Below, in pieces: positions 8,486 through 17,741 of a stretch of DNA of 64,000 nucleotides. Within the stretch, counting starts at the first letter, position 1; each line of letters opens with the position of its first letter. A program made the translations under genes and the position numbers. The notes below the pieces were generated by a model, which had not been told where the DNA came from, made no database searches, and was given only the letters and a program-made list of their open reading frames with translations. Source of the stretch: JBHICC01 sp046759385 (GTDB lineage: Bacteria > Pseudomonadota > Gammaproteobacteria > Acidiferrobacterales > SPGG2); assembly GCA_046759385.1 (NCBI GenBank), contig JBHICC010000009.1:6046-70045 (forward strand), in the 5' to 3' direction.

Positions 8486-9319
8486 TCACCTTATCGAATC
8501 TCCGATGCGGTGCCAGACGATACGGTTCCAGAACCACTTCCCGTCAGCAGTCGTATCTATGCTAAACCACACCAGAAAGGCATTGCCAACCAGATTGGCA
8601 TCGGGGACATAGCCCCAGAAGCGACTGTCGTTACTACGGTCTCGGTTGTCTCCCATCACGAAGTAGTGGTCCTCCGGTACAACAAACGTCGTCGGTCGGT
8701 GGCTAGCCCTGTCAGTGACAAGTATATCGTGGGTCACTACCCCAAGCTTTTCAGTGATCTCCAACGCTTCAACAACGTGATGTCCCGTTTCTGTCAGAAT
8801 ATACGGACGGGCATCCCGCTGTTCCATCAGCTGGCCATTGACATAGACCTTCTTATCTCGATATATCACTCGATCTCCAGGGAGGCCTACTACGCGCTTT
8901 ATATAATTTATAGATGTATCTTTCGGAAAACGGAAGACCACGACATCGCCGCGTTCTGGAGTACCAGTTCCAAGAACCTTTGTGTTGATAACGGGTATCC
9001 TAATACCGTAGGCGAACTTGTTTACGAGGATGAAGTCCCCTACCAGCAGACTCGGCAACATGGAACCGGAAGGGATACGAAAAGGTTCGACAACAAACGA
9101 GCGAACGAGAAAGACAACCAGGATAACGGGGAAGAAGGCGCGGGCGTACTCCACGTACGCCGGTTCCCTTCGCGCTTTCTGAACTTCTTCCTCCAACTCA
9201 CCAGCTCGTGCCATTGCTTCTGCCTCGCGCGTTCTCGCTGGCGCCCAAAATAATCGATCCAGCAGCCAAAGCAGCCCCGTCGCGCAAAGCGCTACTAACA
9301 TTACCAGTGCGAAATCCAT
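8486..9319 (-). CDS. lepB: Signal peptidase I
   Basis: Removes signal peptides from exported proteins at the periplasmic face of the inner membrane. The 277-residue protein has two N-terminal transmembrane segments (about 2-22 and 60-78). The catalytic dyad is visible: Ser86 in RIPSGSMLPS and Lys141 in YIKRVVGLPGD; the box GDNRDRSNDSRFWG follows at 223-236. Length is typical of the gammaproteobacterial type. It begins just after the lepA stop (three-base gap), the classic lepA-lepB arrangement, so expression is probably coupled to lepA. Confidence 0.98.
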   Translation of the reverse strand: MDFALVMLVALCATGLLWLLDRLFWAPARTREAEAMARAGELEEEVQKARREPAYVEYARAFFPVILVVFLVRSFVVEPFRIPSGSMLPSLLVGDFILVNKFAYGIRIPVINTKVLGTGTPERGDVVVFRFPKDTSINYIKRVVGLPGDRVIYRDKKVYVNGQLMEQRDARPYILTETGHHVVEALEITEKLGVVTHDILVTDRASHRPTTFVVPEDHYFVMGDNRDRSNDSRFWGYVPDANLVGNAFLVWFSIDTTADGKWFWNRIVWHRIGDSIR

Positions 9320-9322
9320 TTT

Positions 9323-11131
9323 TTACTTCTCTGCGACTCTCAGTACCGCCAGAAACGCTTCTTGCGGAATTTCCACAGACCCCAGTTGCTTCATCCGCTT
9401 CTTTCCTTGCTTCTGTTTTTCCAGCAGCTTTCGTTTACGCGTCACATCACCACCATAACATTTCGCGGTCACATTCTTGCGCAGCGCCTTTACCATCTCG
9501 CGCGCGATCACGCGAGAACCTATTGCCGCCTGGATTGCAACATCGAACATCTGGCGCGGAATAAGTTTCTTGAGTCTTTTTACGAGTTCCCTGCCACGGT
9601 ACGGTCCTTGGTTGTAATGCACGATCGCCGATAACGCATCCACGCGCTCGCCGTTAATAAGCACGTCAAGTTTGCATACCTTAGAGGGACGAAACTCGAG
9701 GAACTCGTAATCCAACGACGCATATCCCCGGCTCGCGGACTTCAGACGATCGAAGAAATCCAGCACGACCTCAGACAACGGCAGATCATAAGTGAGAACA
9801 ACCTGCCCACGAACATATTGCATGTTTCTCTGCAGCCCGCGCTTCTCTACACACAATCTCATGACCGCGCCAACGTAGTTCTGAGGTACGATCACCGTGG
9901 CGCGTATTATCGGTTCACGCATCTCTGCGATCTGGGACGAATCGGGCATTCTGGATGGGTTGTCCAAGTACAGTATCGTACCTTTCTTGGTGACGGCCTC
10001 ATAGACTACAGTCGGTGCGGTCGTTATCAACTTTAGCTCATACTCTCGTTCTAACCGCTCCTGGACGATCTCCATATGCAGAAGACCGAGGAAACCGCTA
10101 CGGAAACCGAATCCGAGTGCCTTCGAGGTCTCAGGTTCACACTGCAGTGAAGCGTCATTGAAGCATAACTTCTCCAAGGCGTCGCGAAAAGCATCGTAGT
10201 CCCCGGAGTCTGCCGGATACAGGCCGGCGAAAACTCGCGGCTTGATTTCCTTGAAACCCGGCAGCGCTGTCACGACTGGCCGCACCACTTCGGTGATTGT
10301 GTCACCAACCCGAGCCCCGCGAATATCCTTAATACCGACGATGACATATCCGACCTCGCCCGCCGACAGCCAAGGTACTTGTGTGCGCTTCGGCGTGAAG
10401 ACTCCGATCTCTTCTGTCACATAATCTCGGCCCGTGGCTAACAGACGGATACGCTGTTTTGCCTCAAGCCTGCCTTGCACTACTCGTACAAGCGATACTG
10501 TACCCAGGTAATTGTCGAACTAGGAATCAATAATCAAGGCCTGCAGCGGCGCTTTTGGATCACCTGTAGGATGTGGCACACAAGTGATGATCGTTTCTAG
10601 CACGTCGGCCACACCTTCACCAGTTTTCGCGCTTACGCAAAGCGCGTGACTACCATCGATTCCGATAATCTCTTCGACTTGCGAAACTGCATCTTGGGGG
10701 TCAGCTGTCGGAAGGTCGGTCTTATTCAGAACTGGCACAATCTCAAGATGGAGCTCGGAGGCAGTGTAACAATTGGCAACTGTCTGCGCCTGCACGCCCT
10801 GCGTAGCATCGACAATCAGCAGCGCCCCTTCGCATGCTGTTAGTGAGCGTGATACCTCGTAGGAAAAATCAGCATGCCCGGGTGTATCAATCATATTTAA
10901 TCGATACGTTCTTCCGTCGCGGGCTTTGTAATCGAGTGCAACGCTCTGCGCCTTTATCGTAATACCGCGCTCGCGCTCCAGTTCCATGGAGTCAAGGACC
11001 TGATCGGTCATTTCTCGATCCGCCAGGCCCCCGCACAACTCGATAAAGCGATCTGCCAGAGTTGATTTGCCGTGGTCGATGTGCGCGATAATCGAAAAGT
11101 TGCGAACTAAGGTTTGCTCAGGACTACTCAT
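9323..11131 (-). pseudogene. lepA: lepA (elongation factor 4) interrupted by an in-frame TAG codon
   Basis: EF4 is a ribosomal GTPase that promotes back-translocation or assists initiation. The frame from the ATG at 11131 would encode 602 codons, the usual family length, but codon 204 (10520-10522) is TAG where homologues have Trp in IIDSWFDNYLG. Upstream is an intact G domain ([17 protein letters not shown]); downstream the same frame continues with FDNYLG and the complete domains II-V and the C-terminal domain (about 398 residues), with no frameshift. TAG ends several other genes here (rpsB, lpxA, rnhB), so the codon is a normal stop in this genome. Sequencing error, a recent inactivating G-to-A change, or suppression are all possible. 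A GTG at 10480 could only reinitiate weakly; no ribosome-binding site is seen before it. Confidence 0.85.
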
Positions 11132-11194
11132 CTCGTGGGGTCCAGCGCTGCCGTGTGGCACAGGGTAGTACACGATTTAATCGGACTAACGAAC

Positions 11195-11218
11195 AATAAA
11201 AAGGCGCTTTTCGCGCCT
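11195..11218 (-). terminator. Rho-independent terminator between rseB and lepA
   Basis: On the minus strand a perfect six-base-pair stem (AGGCGC, loop of five, GCGCCT) is followed directly by TTTTTATT. It lies about 165 bases after the rseB stop and about 65 bases before the lepA start, so it should end sigma-E operon transcription and make lepA-lepB depend on its own promoter or on read-through. Confidence 0.75.
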
Positions 11219-11380
11219 ACTTCGATCACAGACCCGGTTCCGGCGGCGTCGCCAACAGCTTTAATCATAGCTTATTCCGCACCCGGCTAGAAACACTCGA
11301 CTGCCTGGTACAGCAAGTACAAATAGCGCTGCTGCGCCGCAAAGGACAGCATCCCGAATCAGTAGCAAGTGAAGAGGGGG

Positions 11381-12358
11381 TTAGGGTTTGGCAGTCACTG
11401 ATTCGCCGATAAGCTCCACGGTCGCCGCTGGCACCTCGCCGACAACGATAAGCTGATGCTCATTGATTACGTTGCCATACGCGTGCACCGCGCCCATGCG
11501 GCTTGTCCCTCTCATGGCTGGACCCATGCGGCTGTCGATCTTCTCGATAAATACTGACACGGCAGCCAACCCATCGGAATAGACTAGGTGTTCGACCGGA
11601 TTGTTGCGCGTAGGATTCTTTCGCATCATGTGATTGGAGAGGACGAAACCAGTCGGTAGCTTAGCAATAGACCAATCCTTAAGCGGCTTGACGTTATCGC
11701 GATCCATAGTCTTCCCCCAATACCAAGACATATCCTGTGCTGACATGTCTGGTTCAAGATCTGACGATTTGATCACGCCTCCAATTCTCACCTGCGCAAA
11801 CATGAACTGCTCAAGCGTACTACCCATGTGATCTACGAGATCTGCCTTAAGCAACAAACCTGTTTCTGTATCGGACCATAAATGATAGCCATAACGATAT
11901 TTGTCTCGTGGTTTTATAATGACCGACTGTGCAACACGGCCGGTTACACGGCCCTGGCTGCCCAGCTTGATGTTGTAGTGTTTCTTCAGGCTATCCAGAT
12001 GCTCGGGCAGAATAGCTGGAAAACGTTTATCTCGGGTTAGGCGGTGCTCGACCACTACCGAATTACGATTAGGCAGATAACACATTACTTGTTGCTCGTC
12101 CCGGATCACCTCTCGCGCGCTTCCAGTCAACGATACAAGTCGCTCCTTGACCGCACCTTCGGCTGCCCGATGAACAATGCGCATTGCCTCAAGCTGCACC
12201 CCGTGTTGATAAACGAAGGTCCCATCATAGTTAAGCTGTCGCGCTGCTTGATTCATCTTCATAAGCCAGGCATAAGCGGTTTCCGCCGCGTGCGTGGCGA
12301 CGCTAAAGATTAGCAAGATTAAAACAACAGCCAAGGTGCTGGGAAAAGCGTATCTCAT
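11381..12358 (-). CDS. rseB: Sigma-E factor regulatory protein RseB/MucB
   Basis: Periplasmic sensor that binds the RseA periplasmic domain and shields it from DegS until lipoprotein or LPS signals displace it. The 325-residue protein has a signal peptide (about 1-24, ending VATHA), then the LolA-like N-terminal domain (AYAWLMKMNQAARQLNYDGTF) and the smaller C-terminal domain (about 225-320). Its ATG overlaps the rseA stop by four bases. There is no rseC after it: a terminator and lepA follow instead. Confidence 0.93.
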   Translation of the reverse strand: MRYAFPSTLAVVLILLIFSVATHAAETAYAWLMKMNQAARQLNYDGTFVYQHGVQLEAMRIVHRAAEGAVKERLVSLTGSAREVIRDEQQVMCYLPNRNSVVVEHRLTRDKRFPAILPEHLDSLKKHYNIKLGSQGRVTGRVAQSVIIKPRDKYRYGYHLWSDTETGLLLKADLVDHMGSTLEQFMFAQVRIGGVIKSSDLEPDMSAQDMSWYWGKTMDRDNVKPLKDWSIAKLPTGFVLSNHMMRKNPTRNNPVEHLVYSDGLAAVSVFIEKIDSRMGPAMRGTSRMGAVHAYGNVINEHQLIVVGEVPAATVELIGESVTAKP

Positions 12359-12909
12359 CGACTGTCGTCGTAGCTTACAAAACGCCCATAAGACATTGCG
12401 CCGTTCATCCCGGCGGTGGGGGTAAACTCGTTATGCTCAACAAGGTACAGGTTTAACAGCTTCGCGACCTCGGGCTCACCGGTATCCCATCGAATACCTG
12501 CCTGCGTATGCCCTCCTTGCGAAGGTACTGTCGTCAACCTTTGCGGCACGTCGGAACGCTTGGCCGGCACAAACCACTGTGTTCCCAGAACGGCGATGGC
12601 CGCGACCGACGCAGCGAGCGCTAGGCTGGCTACCCATCGCCCAACGGGCTTCCAGTTACGTGGCCGCGCGATTGCCGAGTAACTGTGTGCCGGTAGCTCG
12701 CCGATGTGTTCGCCGATCTGATCGCTCAGGCGCGACGACACTACCGGTCCTAAGTCTTTTCTCAATGCCGAGCGAATAATATGGTAGCGTTCCCATATCT
12801 TGCGCAGCTCCTGGTCTTGAGCGAGAGCCTTGAGCACTCTGGCATGTTCATGTTCGCTCAGCTGCGCGTCGATGAGGGCAGAAATATCTTCTTTCATCTT
12901 ATCAGTCAC
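12355..12909 (-). CDS. rseA: Anti-sigma-E factor RseA/MucA
   Basis: Single-pass inner-membrane protein that holds sigma-E inactive; release needs DegS and then RseP cleavage. The 184-residue protein has the cytoplasmic anti-sigma domain (about 5-70, ISALIDAQLSEHE ... WERYHIIRSAL), a transmembrane helix at about 92-112, and a short periplasmic tail. The start is taken as GTG 12909, which has GAGGG about ten bases upstream; an ATG four codons in is the alternative. It is 22 bases after rpoE. The RseP protease that would cleave it is encoded at 47558-48904. Confidence 0.93.
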   Translation of the reverse strand: MTDKMKEDISALIDAQLSEHEHARVLKALAQDQELRKIWERYHIIRSALRKDLGPVVSSRLSDQIGEHIGELPAHSYSAIARPRNWKPVGRWVASLALAASVAAIAVLGTQWFVPAKRSDVPQRLTTVPSQGGHTQAGIRWDTGEPEVAKLLNLYLVEHNEFTPTAGMNGAMSYGRFVSYDDSR

Positions 12910-12931
12910 TCAACTAATCCCTCGGTGGTGT

Positions 12932-13510
12932 TCATCTTTCCAGCAGCGGTCGCAGCTGCCGGTCAATCGCTTCTCGTGCGCGGAATATGCGCGAACGCAC
13001 GGTGCCGATAGGGCACTCCATTACGTGAGCAATCTCTTGGTAACTTAATCCCTCGATGTCTCGCAGCGTGATCGCTGTCCGCAAGTCGGCCGGCAACCCC
13101 GTGATTGCTCGATTCACGGTCTCAGCGATCTCATCGGTGAGCGCGTTGCGTTCGGGGGTAGCCAAATCGCGCAGATTTTCGGCACTATCGAGCACTTCTA
13201 AGGCCTCCACGCCGATATCTGTATTGGGCGGTCGACGTCCTTGAGCTTCGAGGTAGTTCTTGGCGGTGTTAACCGCGATACGATACAACCAAGTATAGAA
13301 TGCACTGTCGCCCCGGAATCCAGTGATCGCACGGTAGGCCTTAATAAAGACCTCCTGCGTAATGTCTTCCACCTCGGTTCGGTCAAACACATAGCGGCCA
13401 ACTAGCTTCGCCACCTTATGTTGGTACTTCCTTACTAAGAGATCGAAAGCACTGGTTTCGCCTCGCTGAACCCGCGCGACTAACGTGTCATCAACACCAC
13501 GCTCGCCCAC
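12932..13510 (-). CDS. rpoE: RNA polymerase sigma-E factor
   Basis: ECF sigma factor for envelope stress. From the GTG at 13510 the protein has 192 residues, matching the 191 of E. coli, and begins MGERGVDDTLV like its homologues; GGGAG lies seven bases upstream. An extension to 13540 is open but would add ten unconserved residues. Region 2 (FDLLVRKYQHKVAKLV ... EDITQEVFIKAYRA ... FYTWLYRIAVN) and region 4 (LPADLRTAITLRDIEGLSYQEIA, then PIGTVRSRIFRAR) are complete. It heads the rpoE-rseA-rseB operon, and a sigma-E-like promoter stands in front of it. Confidence 0.97.
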   Translation of the reverse strand: MGERGVDDTLVARVQRGETSAFDLLVRKYQHKVAKLVGRYVFDRTEVEDITQEVFIKAYRAITGFRGDSAFYTWLYRIAVNTAKNYLEAQGRRPPNTDIGVEALEVLDSAENLRDLATPERNALTDEIAETVNRAITGLPADLRTAITLRDIEGLSYQEIAHVMECPIGTVRSRIFRAREAIDRQLRPLLER

Positions 13511-13557
13511 TAGAGCACTCCCATATCGCCTTCTGGGCAACGCAGTGCGTCACCTCT

Positions 13558-13586
13558 AAATGACCGTTTCAAGTAGACAAAGTTCG
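13558..13586 (-). promoter_or_regulatory. Candidate sigma-E-type promoter of rpoE-rseAB
   Basis: On the minus strand GAACTTT (13579-13585) is separated by 16 bases, counted after GAACTT, from TCATT (13559-13563). This resembles the sigma-E consensus GGAACTT-N16-TCTGA and would start a leader of about 43 bases before the rpoE GTG. It fits positive autoregulation, known for rpoE in E. coli. The -10 half is an imperfect match. Confidence 0.5.
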
Positions 13587-13706
13587 GCTGGAACGGCTTC
13601 AGAGCGCTTTTTCCCTTGCCCCACCTAGCCGCTTACCCAGAGCAGGTCGCGACAAGAGGGCGTCGATGTGCGCAATAGGGTAACGCAAAACGCCAGCACC
13701 GCGCGA

Positions 13707-14150
13707 TCAGCCCGCTCTAGGTCGCATGAAAGCGGCCCGCAGACGCCGAAAGACGTGGTGATCGACCGCATCCGCAGCGATAAGCAGGTTGACCGGTAGC
13801 CATTGGCCTGGACAGCGCAACTGCACCACCACCATCCACGACGCCACCAAGTAGGCACAGGCGCGACAAGGGCGCTTCATGTCCCGATTATGCCGCTCTA
13901 GGGTCCAATCCCCATCTGCATCGATTTCCACACCTCGAATAGCGCCCACAGCACGCCGCGTCCCCTGCTGACCCAAGGTGCTCCACAGACTGGCAATGAT
14001 CAATACTGCCACCAGCAGCTGTAACGGGTGCGCCAGCGGTAATGCAAGCACGATGAGGAAGGCGCCTGCATGTAAGCCGACTAAAACGGCTGACACGAGC
14101 AAGGAATTATTTATGTTAAAAATCAGTCGATTGTCTAAGTTTATTGACAA
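13707..14150 (-). CDS. ygfX: YgfX-like inner-membrane protein (partner of SdhE)
   Basis: A 147-residue protein with two adjacent transmembrane segments (about 16-57) followed by a soluble domain with the family pattern: WTLERHNRD, an RACAYLVASWMVVVQLR segment and AADAVDHHVFRRLRAAFMR. The position directly after sdhE matches the sdhE-ygfX (cptBA) pair of enterobacteria, where YgfX was described as a membrane protein affecting cell shape. The start is uncertain: the TTG at 14150 overlaps sdhE by 35 bases, and a later TTG at 14102 would place it just after the sdhE stop; neither has a clear ribosome-binding site. Confidence 0.7.
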   Translation of the reverse strand: MSINLDNRLIFNINNSLLVSAVLVGLHAGAFLIVLALPLAHPLQLLVAVLIIASLWSTLGQQGTRRAVGAIRGVEIDADGDWTLERHNRDMKRPCRACAYLVASWMVVVQLRCPGQWLPVNLLIAADAVDHHVFRRLRAAFMRPRAG

Positions 14151-14370
14151 TCTGGGTTAACTCAGTTTCTTGAGGCTGGCCCGCACCGTTTAAATATTCA
14201 AGCAAGGTCGCGTCAGGGGTTGCAAGCAAACGTCGGAAAGCCTTGCGCTCATGCGCTCCCAGCGCAGGATAAGTGTAATCGGCAAATGCCTGCAAAATCA
14301 GGTCGAGTTCGAGCAAACCGCGACGGCAACGCCAGCGCACACGCCTAAGCTCATTAGCCTCCTCGTTCAC
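14116..14370 (-). CDS. sdhE: Succinate dehydrogenase flavinylation factor SdhE
   Basis: An 84-residue soluble helical protein that promotes covalent FAD attachment to SdhA. The defining RGxxE motif is visible in RRGLLELDLIL (about 17-27), and the C-terminal ...FRRLLATPDATLLEYL matches the family. The GTG start overlaps the sdhB stop by four bases, so it is translationally coupled to the enzyme it matures. Length is normal. Confidence 0.93.
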   Translation of the reverse strand: MNEEANELRRVRWRCRRGLLELDLILQAFADYTYPALGAHERKAFRRLLATPDATLLEYLNGAGQPQETELTQIVNKLRQSTDF

Positions 14371-15062
14371 AACCGCCGCTGTACCAGCATTTCCTTAATC
14401 TTGCCAATTGCCCGGGTTGGATTGAGCTCCTTAGGGCAAACCTCGGTGCAATTCATGATCGTGTGACAGCGAAACAACCGATAGGGATCCTCCAGGTTAT
14501 CCAGGCGCTCGCCCGTTGCCTGGTCGCGGCTGTCTACCAGAAAACGATACGACTGCAGCAGCGCGGCCGGCCCGAGAAACCGATCCGGGTTCCACCAGAA
14601 GGACGGGCAAGCGGTCGAGCAACATGCACACAGGATGCATTCATACAGCCCGTCGAGCTGGTCTCGGTCCTCGGGCGTTTGCAAGCGCTCGATCTCGGGC
14701 TCAGGATCATCGTTGATCAACCAGGGCTTCACTTCACGGTACTGTTTGTAGAACTGGGTCAGATCAACGACCAAGTCTCGGATGATCGGCAAACCCGGCA
14801 ACGGGCGCACTTCGATCGGTCGCTTAAGGTCTCTCAACGGTGTGATGCAGGCCAAACCGTTCCGGCCATTTATATTCATACCATCAGACCCGCACACACC
14901 CTCCTGACATGACCGACGAAACGCGAGACTGTCATCCTGGTACTTGATCAATAGTAACGCGTCCAACAGCATGATCGCGCCACAGTCATCTGGAAGCTCA
15001 TAATCCTGCATGCGTGGTCGCGCATCGGATTCAGGGTTATATCGGTAGATCGAAAATCGCAT
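14367..15062 (-). CDS. sdhB: Succinate dehydrogenase iron-sulfur subunit
   Basis: Carries the three Fe-S clusters that pass electrons from SdhA to ubiquinone in complex II. The 231-residue protein shows the [2Fe-2S] ligands Cys52, Cys57, an Asp at the third position as in E. coli, and Cys72 (CQEGVCGSDG ... LAC), then the [4Fe-4S]/[3Fe-4S] pattern CILCACCSTACPSFWW and CHTIMNCTEVCP. The ATG at 15062 is chosen because AGAGG lies just upstream; the frame runs further to 15197 inside sdhA and is not coding there. It is 23 bases after sdhA. Confidence 0.98.
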   Translation of the reverse strand: MRFSIYRYNPESDARPRMQDYELPDDCGAIMLLDALLLIKYQDDSLAFRRSCQEGVCGSDGMNINGRNGLACITPLRDLKRPIEVRPLPGLPIIRDLVVDLTQFYKQYREVKPWLINDDPEPEIERLQTPEDRDQLDGLYECILCACCSTACPSFWWNPDRFLGPAALLQSYRFLVDSRDQATGERLDNLEDPYRLFRCHTIMNCTEVCPKELNPTRAIGKIKEMLVQRRL

Positions 15063-15085
15063 CGGCCCTCTCAGTTCCGCCTTTG

Positions 15086-16849
15086 TTAATACACCCGTTC
15101 CTTGGGAGGAAACGGCTCCACGGTCAAAGGTTTCATGCGTACGGGCTTGTAGTCTAGCCTCCGCTCTTCCTTGAAACACAATGTGTGCTTGAGCCAATTT
15201 TCGTCGTCTCGTTCAGGATAGTCGATACGGGAATGCGCACCCCGGCTTTCCCGGCGCGCCGCCGCCGACACCACAGTAGCGATCGATACATCCATCAAGT
15301 TCTCAAGCTCCAGTGCCTCAACCCGCGCTGTATTGAAAACCCTGCTATGGTCTCCCAAGGTAGCGTTGTGCAAACGCTTTTCGAGCGCGAGCACGCGCTG
15401 TATGCCCTCGTCGAGCACCTCTTGGGTGCGGAAAACCCCACAATAATCTTCCATGGTCTTGCGCAGGGTTTCTAGCAATTCATCCACAGACTCGCCATCG
15501 CCTTGGCGATCCCAACGGGTGAGCCGCGCCATCGCTTTATCAACGGATTCGTCTGGGATCGGCCGGTGGTAACGGTTTTCTTCCAGATACTCCAGCATAT
15601 GGTTGCCGGCAGCACGTCCAAACACCACCAAGTCTAAGAGTGAGTTGCCCCCTAGCCGGTTAGCCCCATGTACTGAGACGCACGCGCACTCGCCGACCGC
15701 ATACAGCCCAGGAACAGGCTCTTCTGGTCCGTGGGCCACGGGCACTACAACCTGGCCATAGCGATCTGTAGGAATGCCGCCCATTACGTAATGGGCCGTC
15801 GGGTAGACCGGAATCGGTTTCTCGATAGGATCGACATGGGCAAACCGCATAGCGGACTCGCGGATGCCTGGTAGTCGCTTCTTGATCACATCCGCACCAA
15901 GGTGATCGAGTTTCAACAGCACATGGTCTTTGTCAGCACCACAACCGCGCTGCTCGCGCACTTCGGTGACAATCGAGCGACTTACAACATCGCGACCGGC
16001 AAGATCTTTGGCATGAGGCGCGTACCGTTCCATGAAACGTTCGCCTTCGCTGTTAGTTAGATAGCCACCTTCGCCGCGTACACCCTCGGAGATCAACATG
16101 CCAATGCCGGCAATGCCGGTCGGATGAATCTGGTAGAACTCCATATCCTGCAACGGCACGCCGGCGCGAAACGCCATCGCCATACCATCTCCAGTGTTGA
16201 TCAAGGCGTTGCTGGTTGTGCGGTACATTCTCCCGTTTCCACCGGTGGCAAGTAAGGTTGTGCGAGCTTCGATTACAAGCGGTTCGCCGGTCTCGATCTC
16301 TAACACAAGCGCGCCTACCGCGTAGCCTTGATCGTCCATCAGTAGGTCAATGGCGAAGAATTCGTCAAAGAAGTAAGTCTTCGCACGGATATTTTGCTGA
16401 TAGAGTGAGTGCAACATGGCGTGGCCCGTCCGATCGGCCGCGGGACAGGTGCGTGCCGCTTGTTCACCGCCATAGTTCTGGCTCTGTCCTCCAAACGCGC
16501 GTTGATAGATACGCCCGTTCTCGAGGCGCGTAAAAGGCACACCGTAATGTTCTAGTTCGATCACTACACGGGACGCTGCGCGGCACATGTACTCAATGGC
16601 ATCCTGATCGCCAAGATAATCGCTTCCTTTGACTGTATCGTACATATGCCAATGCCAACTATCAGTATGCACATTACCGAGTGCGGCATTGATACCACCT
16701 TGTGCAGCGACGGTATGGGATCGTGTGGGAAATACTTTCGAAACGACGGCGACGTGCGCTTCACCATGCGCTAACTGCAATGCGCACCTCAATCCAGCCC
16801 CGCCTGCGCCGATCACGAGACAATCAAAACGCCGTCGCGCGATAGGCAT
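15086..16849 (-). CDS. sdhA: Succinate dehydrogenase flavoprotein subunit
   Basis: Oxidises succinate to fumarate in the TCA cycle at the inner face of the membrane. The 587-residue protein has the N-terminal dinucleotide-binding loop ([15 protein letters not shown]), the FAD-linking histidine in [14 protein letters not shown], the substrate region [21 protein letters not shown], and the active-site segment [10 protein letters not shown]. The C-terminus ends ...PFPPKERVY as in complex II homologues. Its ATG overlaps the sdhD stop (TAATG), showing coupling. Confidence 0.98.
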   Translation of the reverse strand: MPIARRRFDCLVIGAGGAGLRCALQLAHGEAHVAVVSKVFPTRSHTVAAQGGINAALGNVHTDSWHWHMYDTVKGSDYLGDQDAIEYMCRAASRVVIELEHYGVPFTRLENGRIYQRAFGGQSQNYGGEQAARTCPAADRTGHAMLHSLYQQNIRAKTYFFDEFFAIDLLMDDQGYAVGALVLEIETGEPLVIEARTTLLATGGNGRMYRTTSNALINTGDGMAMAFRAGVPLQDMEFYQIHPTGIAGIGMLISEGVRGEGGYLTNSEGERFMERYAPHAKDLAGRDVVSRSIVTEVREQRGCGADKDHVLLKLDHLGADVIKKRLPGIRESAMRFAHVDPIEKPIPVYPTAHYVMGGIPTDRYGQVVVPVAHGPEEPVPGLYAVGECACVSVHGANRLGGNSLLDLVVFGRAAGNHMLEYLEENRYHRPIPDESVDKAMARLTRWDRQGDGESVDELLETLRKTMEDYCGVFRTQEVLDEGIQRVLALEKRLHNATLGDHSRVFNTARVEALELENLMDVSIATVVSAAARRESRGAHSRIDYPERDDENWLKHTLCFKEERRLDYKPVRMKPLTVEPFPPKERVY

Positions 16850-17202
16850 TACACTCCGCCCCTGATCAAGACCTCAGTTACCCACATGCCGATCAGCAAC
16901 AATCCTGCTGCCGTTAAAAGCGAAACCAGAAAACGCACCCAGGCGGGCTTGACGTAATCCATAAATACGCTGCGCATGCCAATCCATGAATGGATCAACA
17001 GGCTTGCAAAGAACAGCGCAAACGAGACCCGCACGCCACTGCTAGCGAACCATAGTTTCCACACCTGATACTGGTCAATTGGTGCCAAGATGAAACGGAA
17101 CACGAGATAAAGCAGAAACGCACTTATGTACAACGCAGTCACGCGCTGCAACATCCACTCGCCCAACCCGGAATGAGCACTTCCTGCGACGCGCAGCTTC
17201 AT
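16849..17202 (-). CDS. sdhD: Succinate dehydrogenase membrane anchor subunit D
   Basis: A 117-residue integral membrane subunit with three transmembrane helices (about 20-40, 55-75, 88-110) that helps anchor SdhAB and form the quinone and haem site. [16 protein letters not shown] near the N-terminus and [18 protein letters not shown], with the haem/quinone-region histidine, are characteristic. The ATG at 17202 overlaps the sdhC stop by four bases; the open frame beyond it lies inside sdhC and is not coding. Confidence 0.93.
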   Translation of the reverse strand: MKLRVAGSAHSGLGEWMLQRVTALYISAFLLYLVFRFILAPIDQYQVWKLWFASSGVRVSFALFFASLLIHSWIGMRSVFMDYVKPAWVRFLVSLLTAAGLLLIGMWVTEVLIRGGV

Positions 17203-17579
17203 AGAAACCACCCGGCGGCCAGCAAGACGGCAAAAACCGAACCTATCCACGTTAACCAAGCGGTGCGTCGCGCTGCGTCCCGATCTACGGCTACGTGAAT
17301 GTCGAGCAGTAAATGTCGGATGCCTGAGAATAAATGCTGAGCGGAGATCCACACGATGACCAGCACGGCGAATTTTCCAAAGCTTGATGAAAGTGTGGCG
17401 ACAGTGCGCTCAAAACCCGTTGCACTTTGCAAAGACAGCTGAAGGAAATACACAAGGAAGGGGAGGAACAGAACGAGAATCACTCCGGTGACCCGGTGAG
17501 TGATCGATACCATCCCACCAATGGGAAGTCGTATCTTGAATAGGTTTAAGTAGACTGGCCGTTTCTTTACTGTTTCCAT
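17199..17579 (-). CDS. sdhC: Succinate dehydrogenase cytochrome b556 subunit
   Basis: A 126-residue membrane subunit with three helices; first gene of the sdhCDAB-sdhE-ygfX operon. The quinone-site pattern SITHRVTGV (about 25-33) and the haem segment QHLFSGIRHLLLDI with His82 as the expected haem ligand are visible. The order C-D-A-B is the standard one. The ATG at 17579 opens the operon, about 60 bases after a TATAAT box. Confidence 0.95.
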   Translation of the reverse strand: METVKKRPVYLNLFKIRLPIGGMVSITHRVTGVILVLFLPFLVYFLQLSLQSATGFERTVATLSSSFGKFAVLVIVWISAQHLFSGIRHLLLDIHVAVDRDAARRTAWLTWIGSVFAVLLAAGWFL

Positions 17580-17640
17580 GTGGTTATGGTGGTTAGTCTA
17601 CCTACGCATCCTTGGGGCTTTGGCGCGAACAACGAAAACA

Positions 17641-17646
17641 ATTATA
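17641..17646 (-). promoter_or_regulatory. Candidate -10 box for the sdh operon
   Basis: On the minus strand a perfect TATAAT lies 62 bases before the sdhC ATG. No good -35 hexamer is found at the expected distance, so an activator or a different spacing would be needed. The divergent ygfZ starts 95 bases away on the plus strand. Confidence 0.35.
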
Positions 17647-17741
17647 CCCAAACCCCCGACGCCGCGCACGCGGTTCCCCAGTAATAACATTTTGGCTATC
17701 ATTATCTCCCCAATGTAACCTGCTGTCTGTTCATAGTCTGT

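Noticed and set aside
9323..10480. C-terminal lepA frame as an independent gene starting at GTG 10480
   Set aside because: It is in the same frame as the upstream half, separated by one TAG, and starts in the middle of domain II without a ribosome-binding site.
10520..10522. TAG as a reassigned sense codon in this organism
   Set aside because: TAG ends rpsB, lpxA, rnhB and other genes in the window at the normal family lengths, so it is used as a stop.
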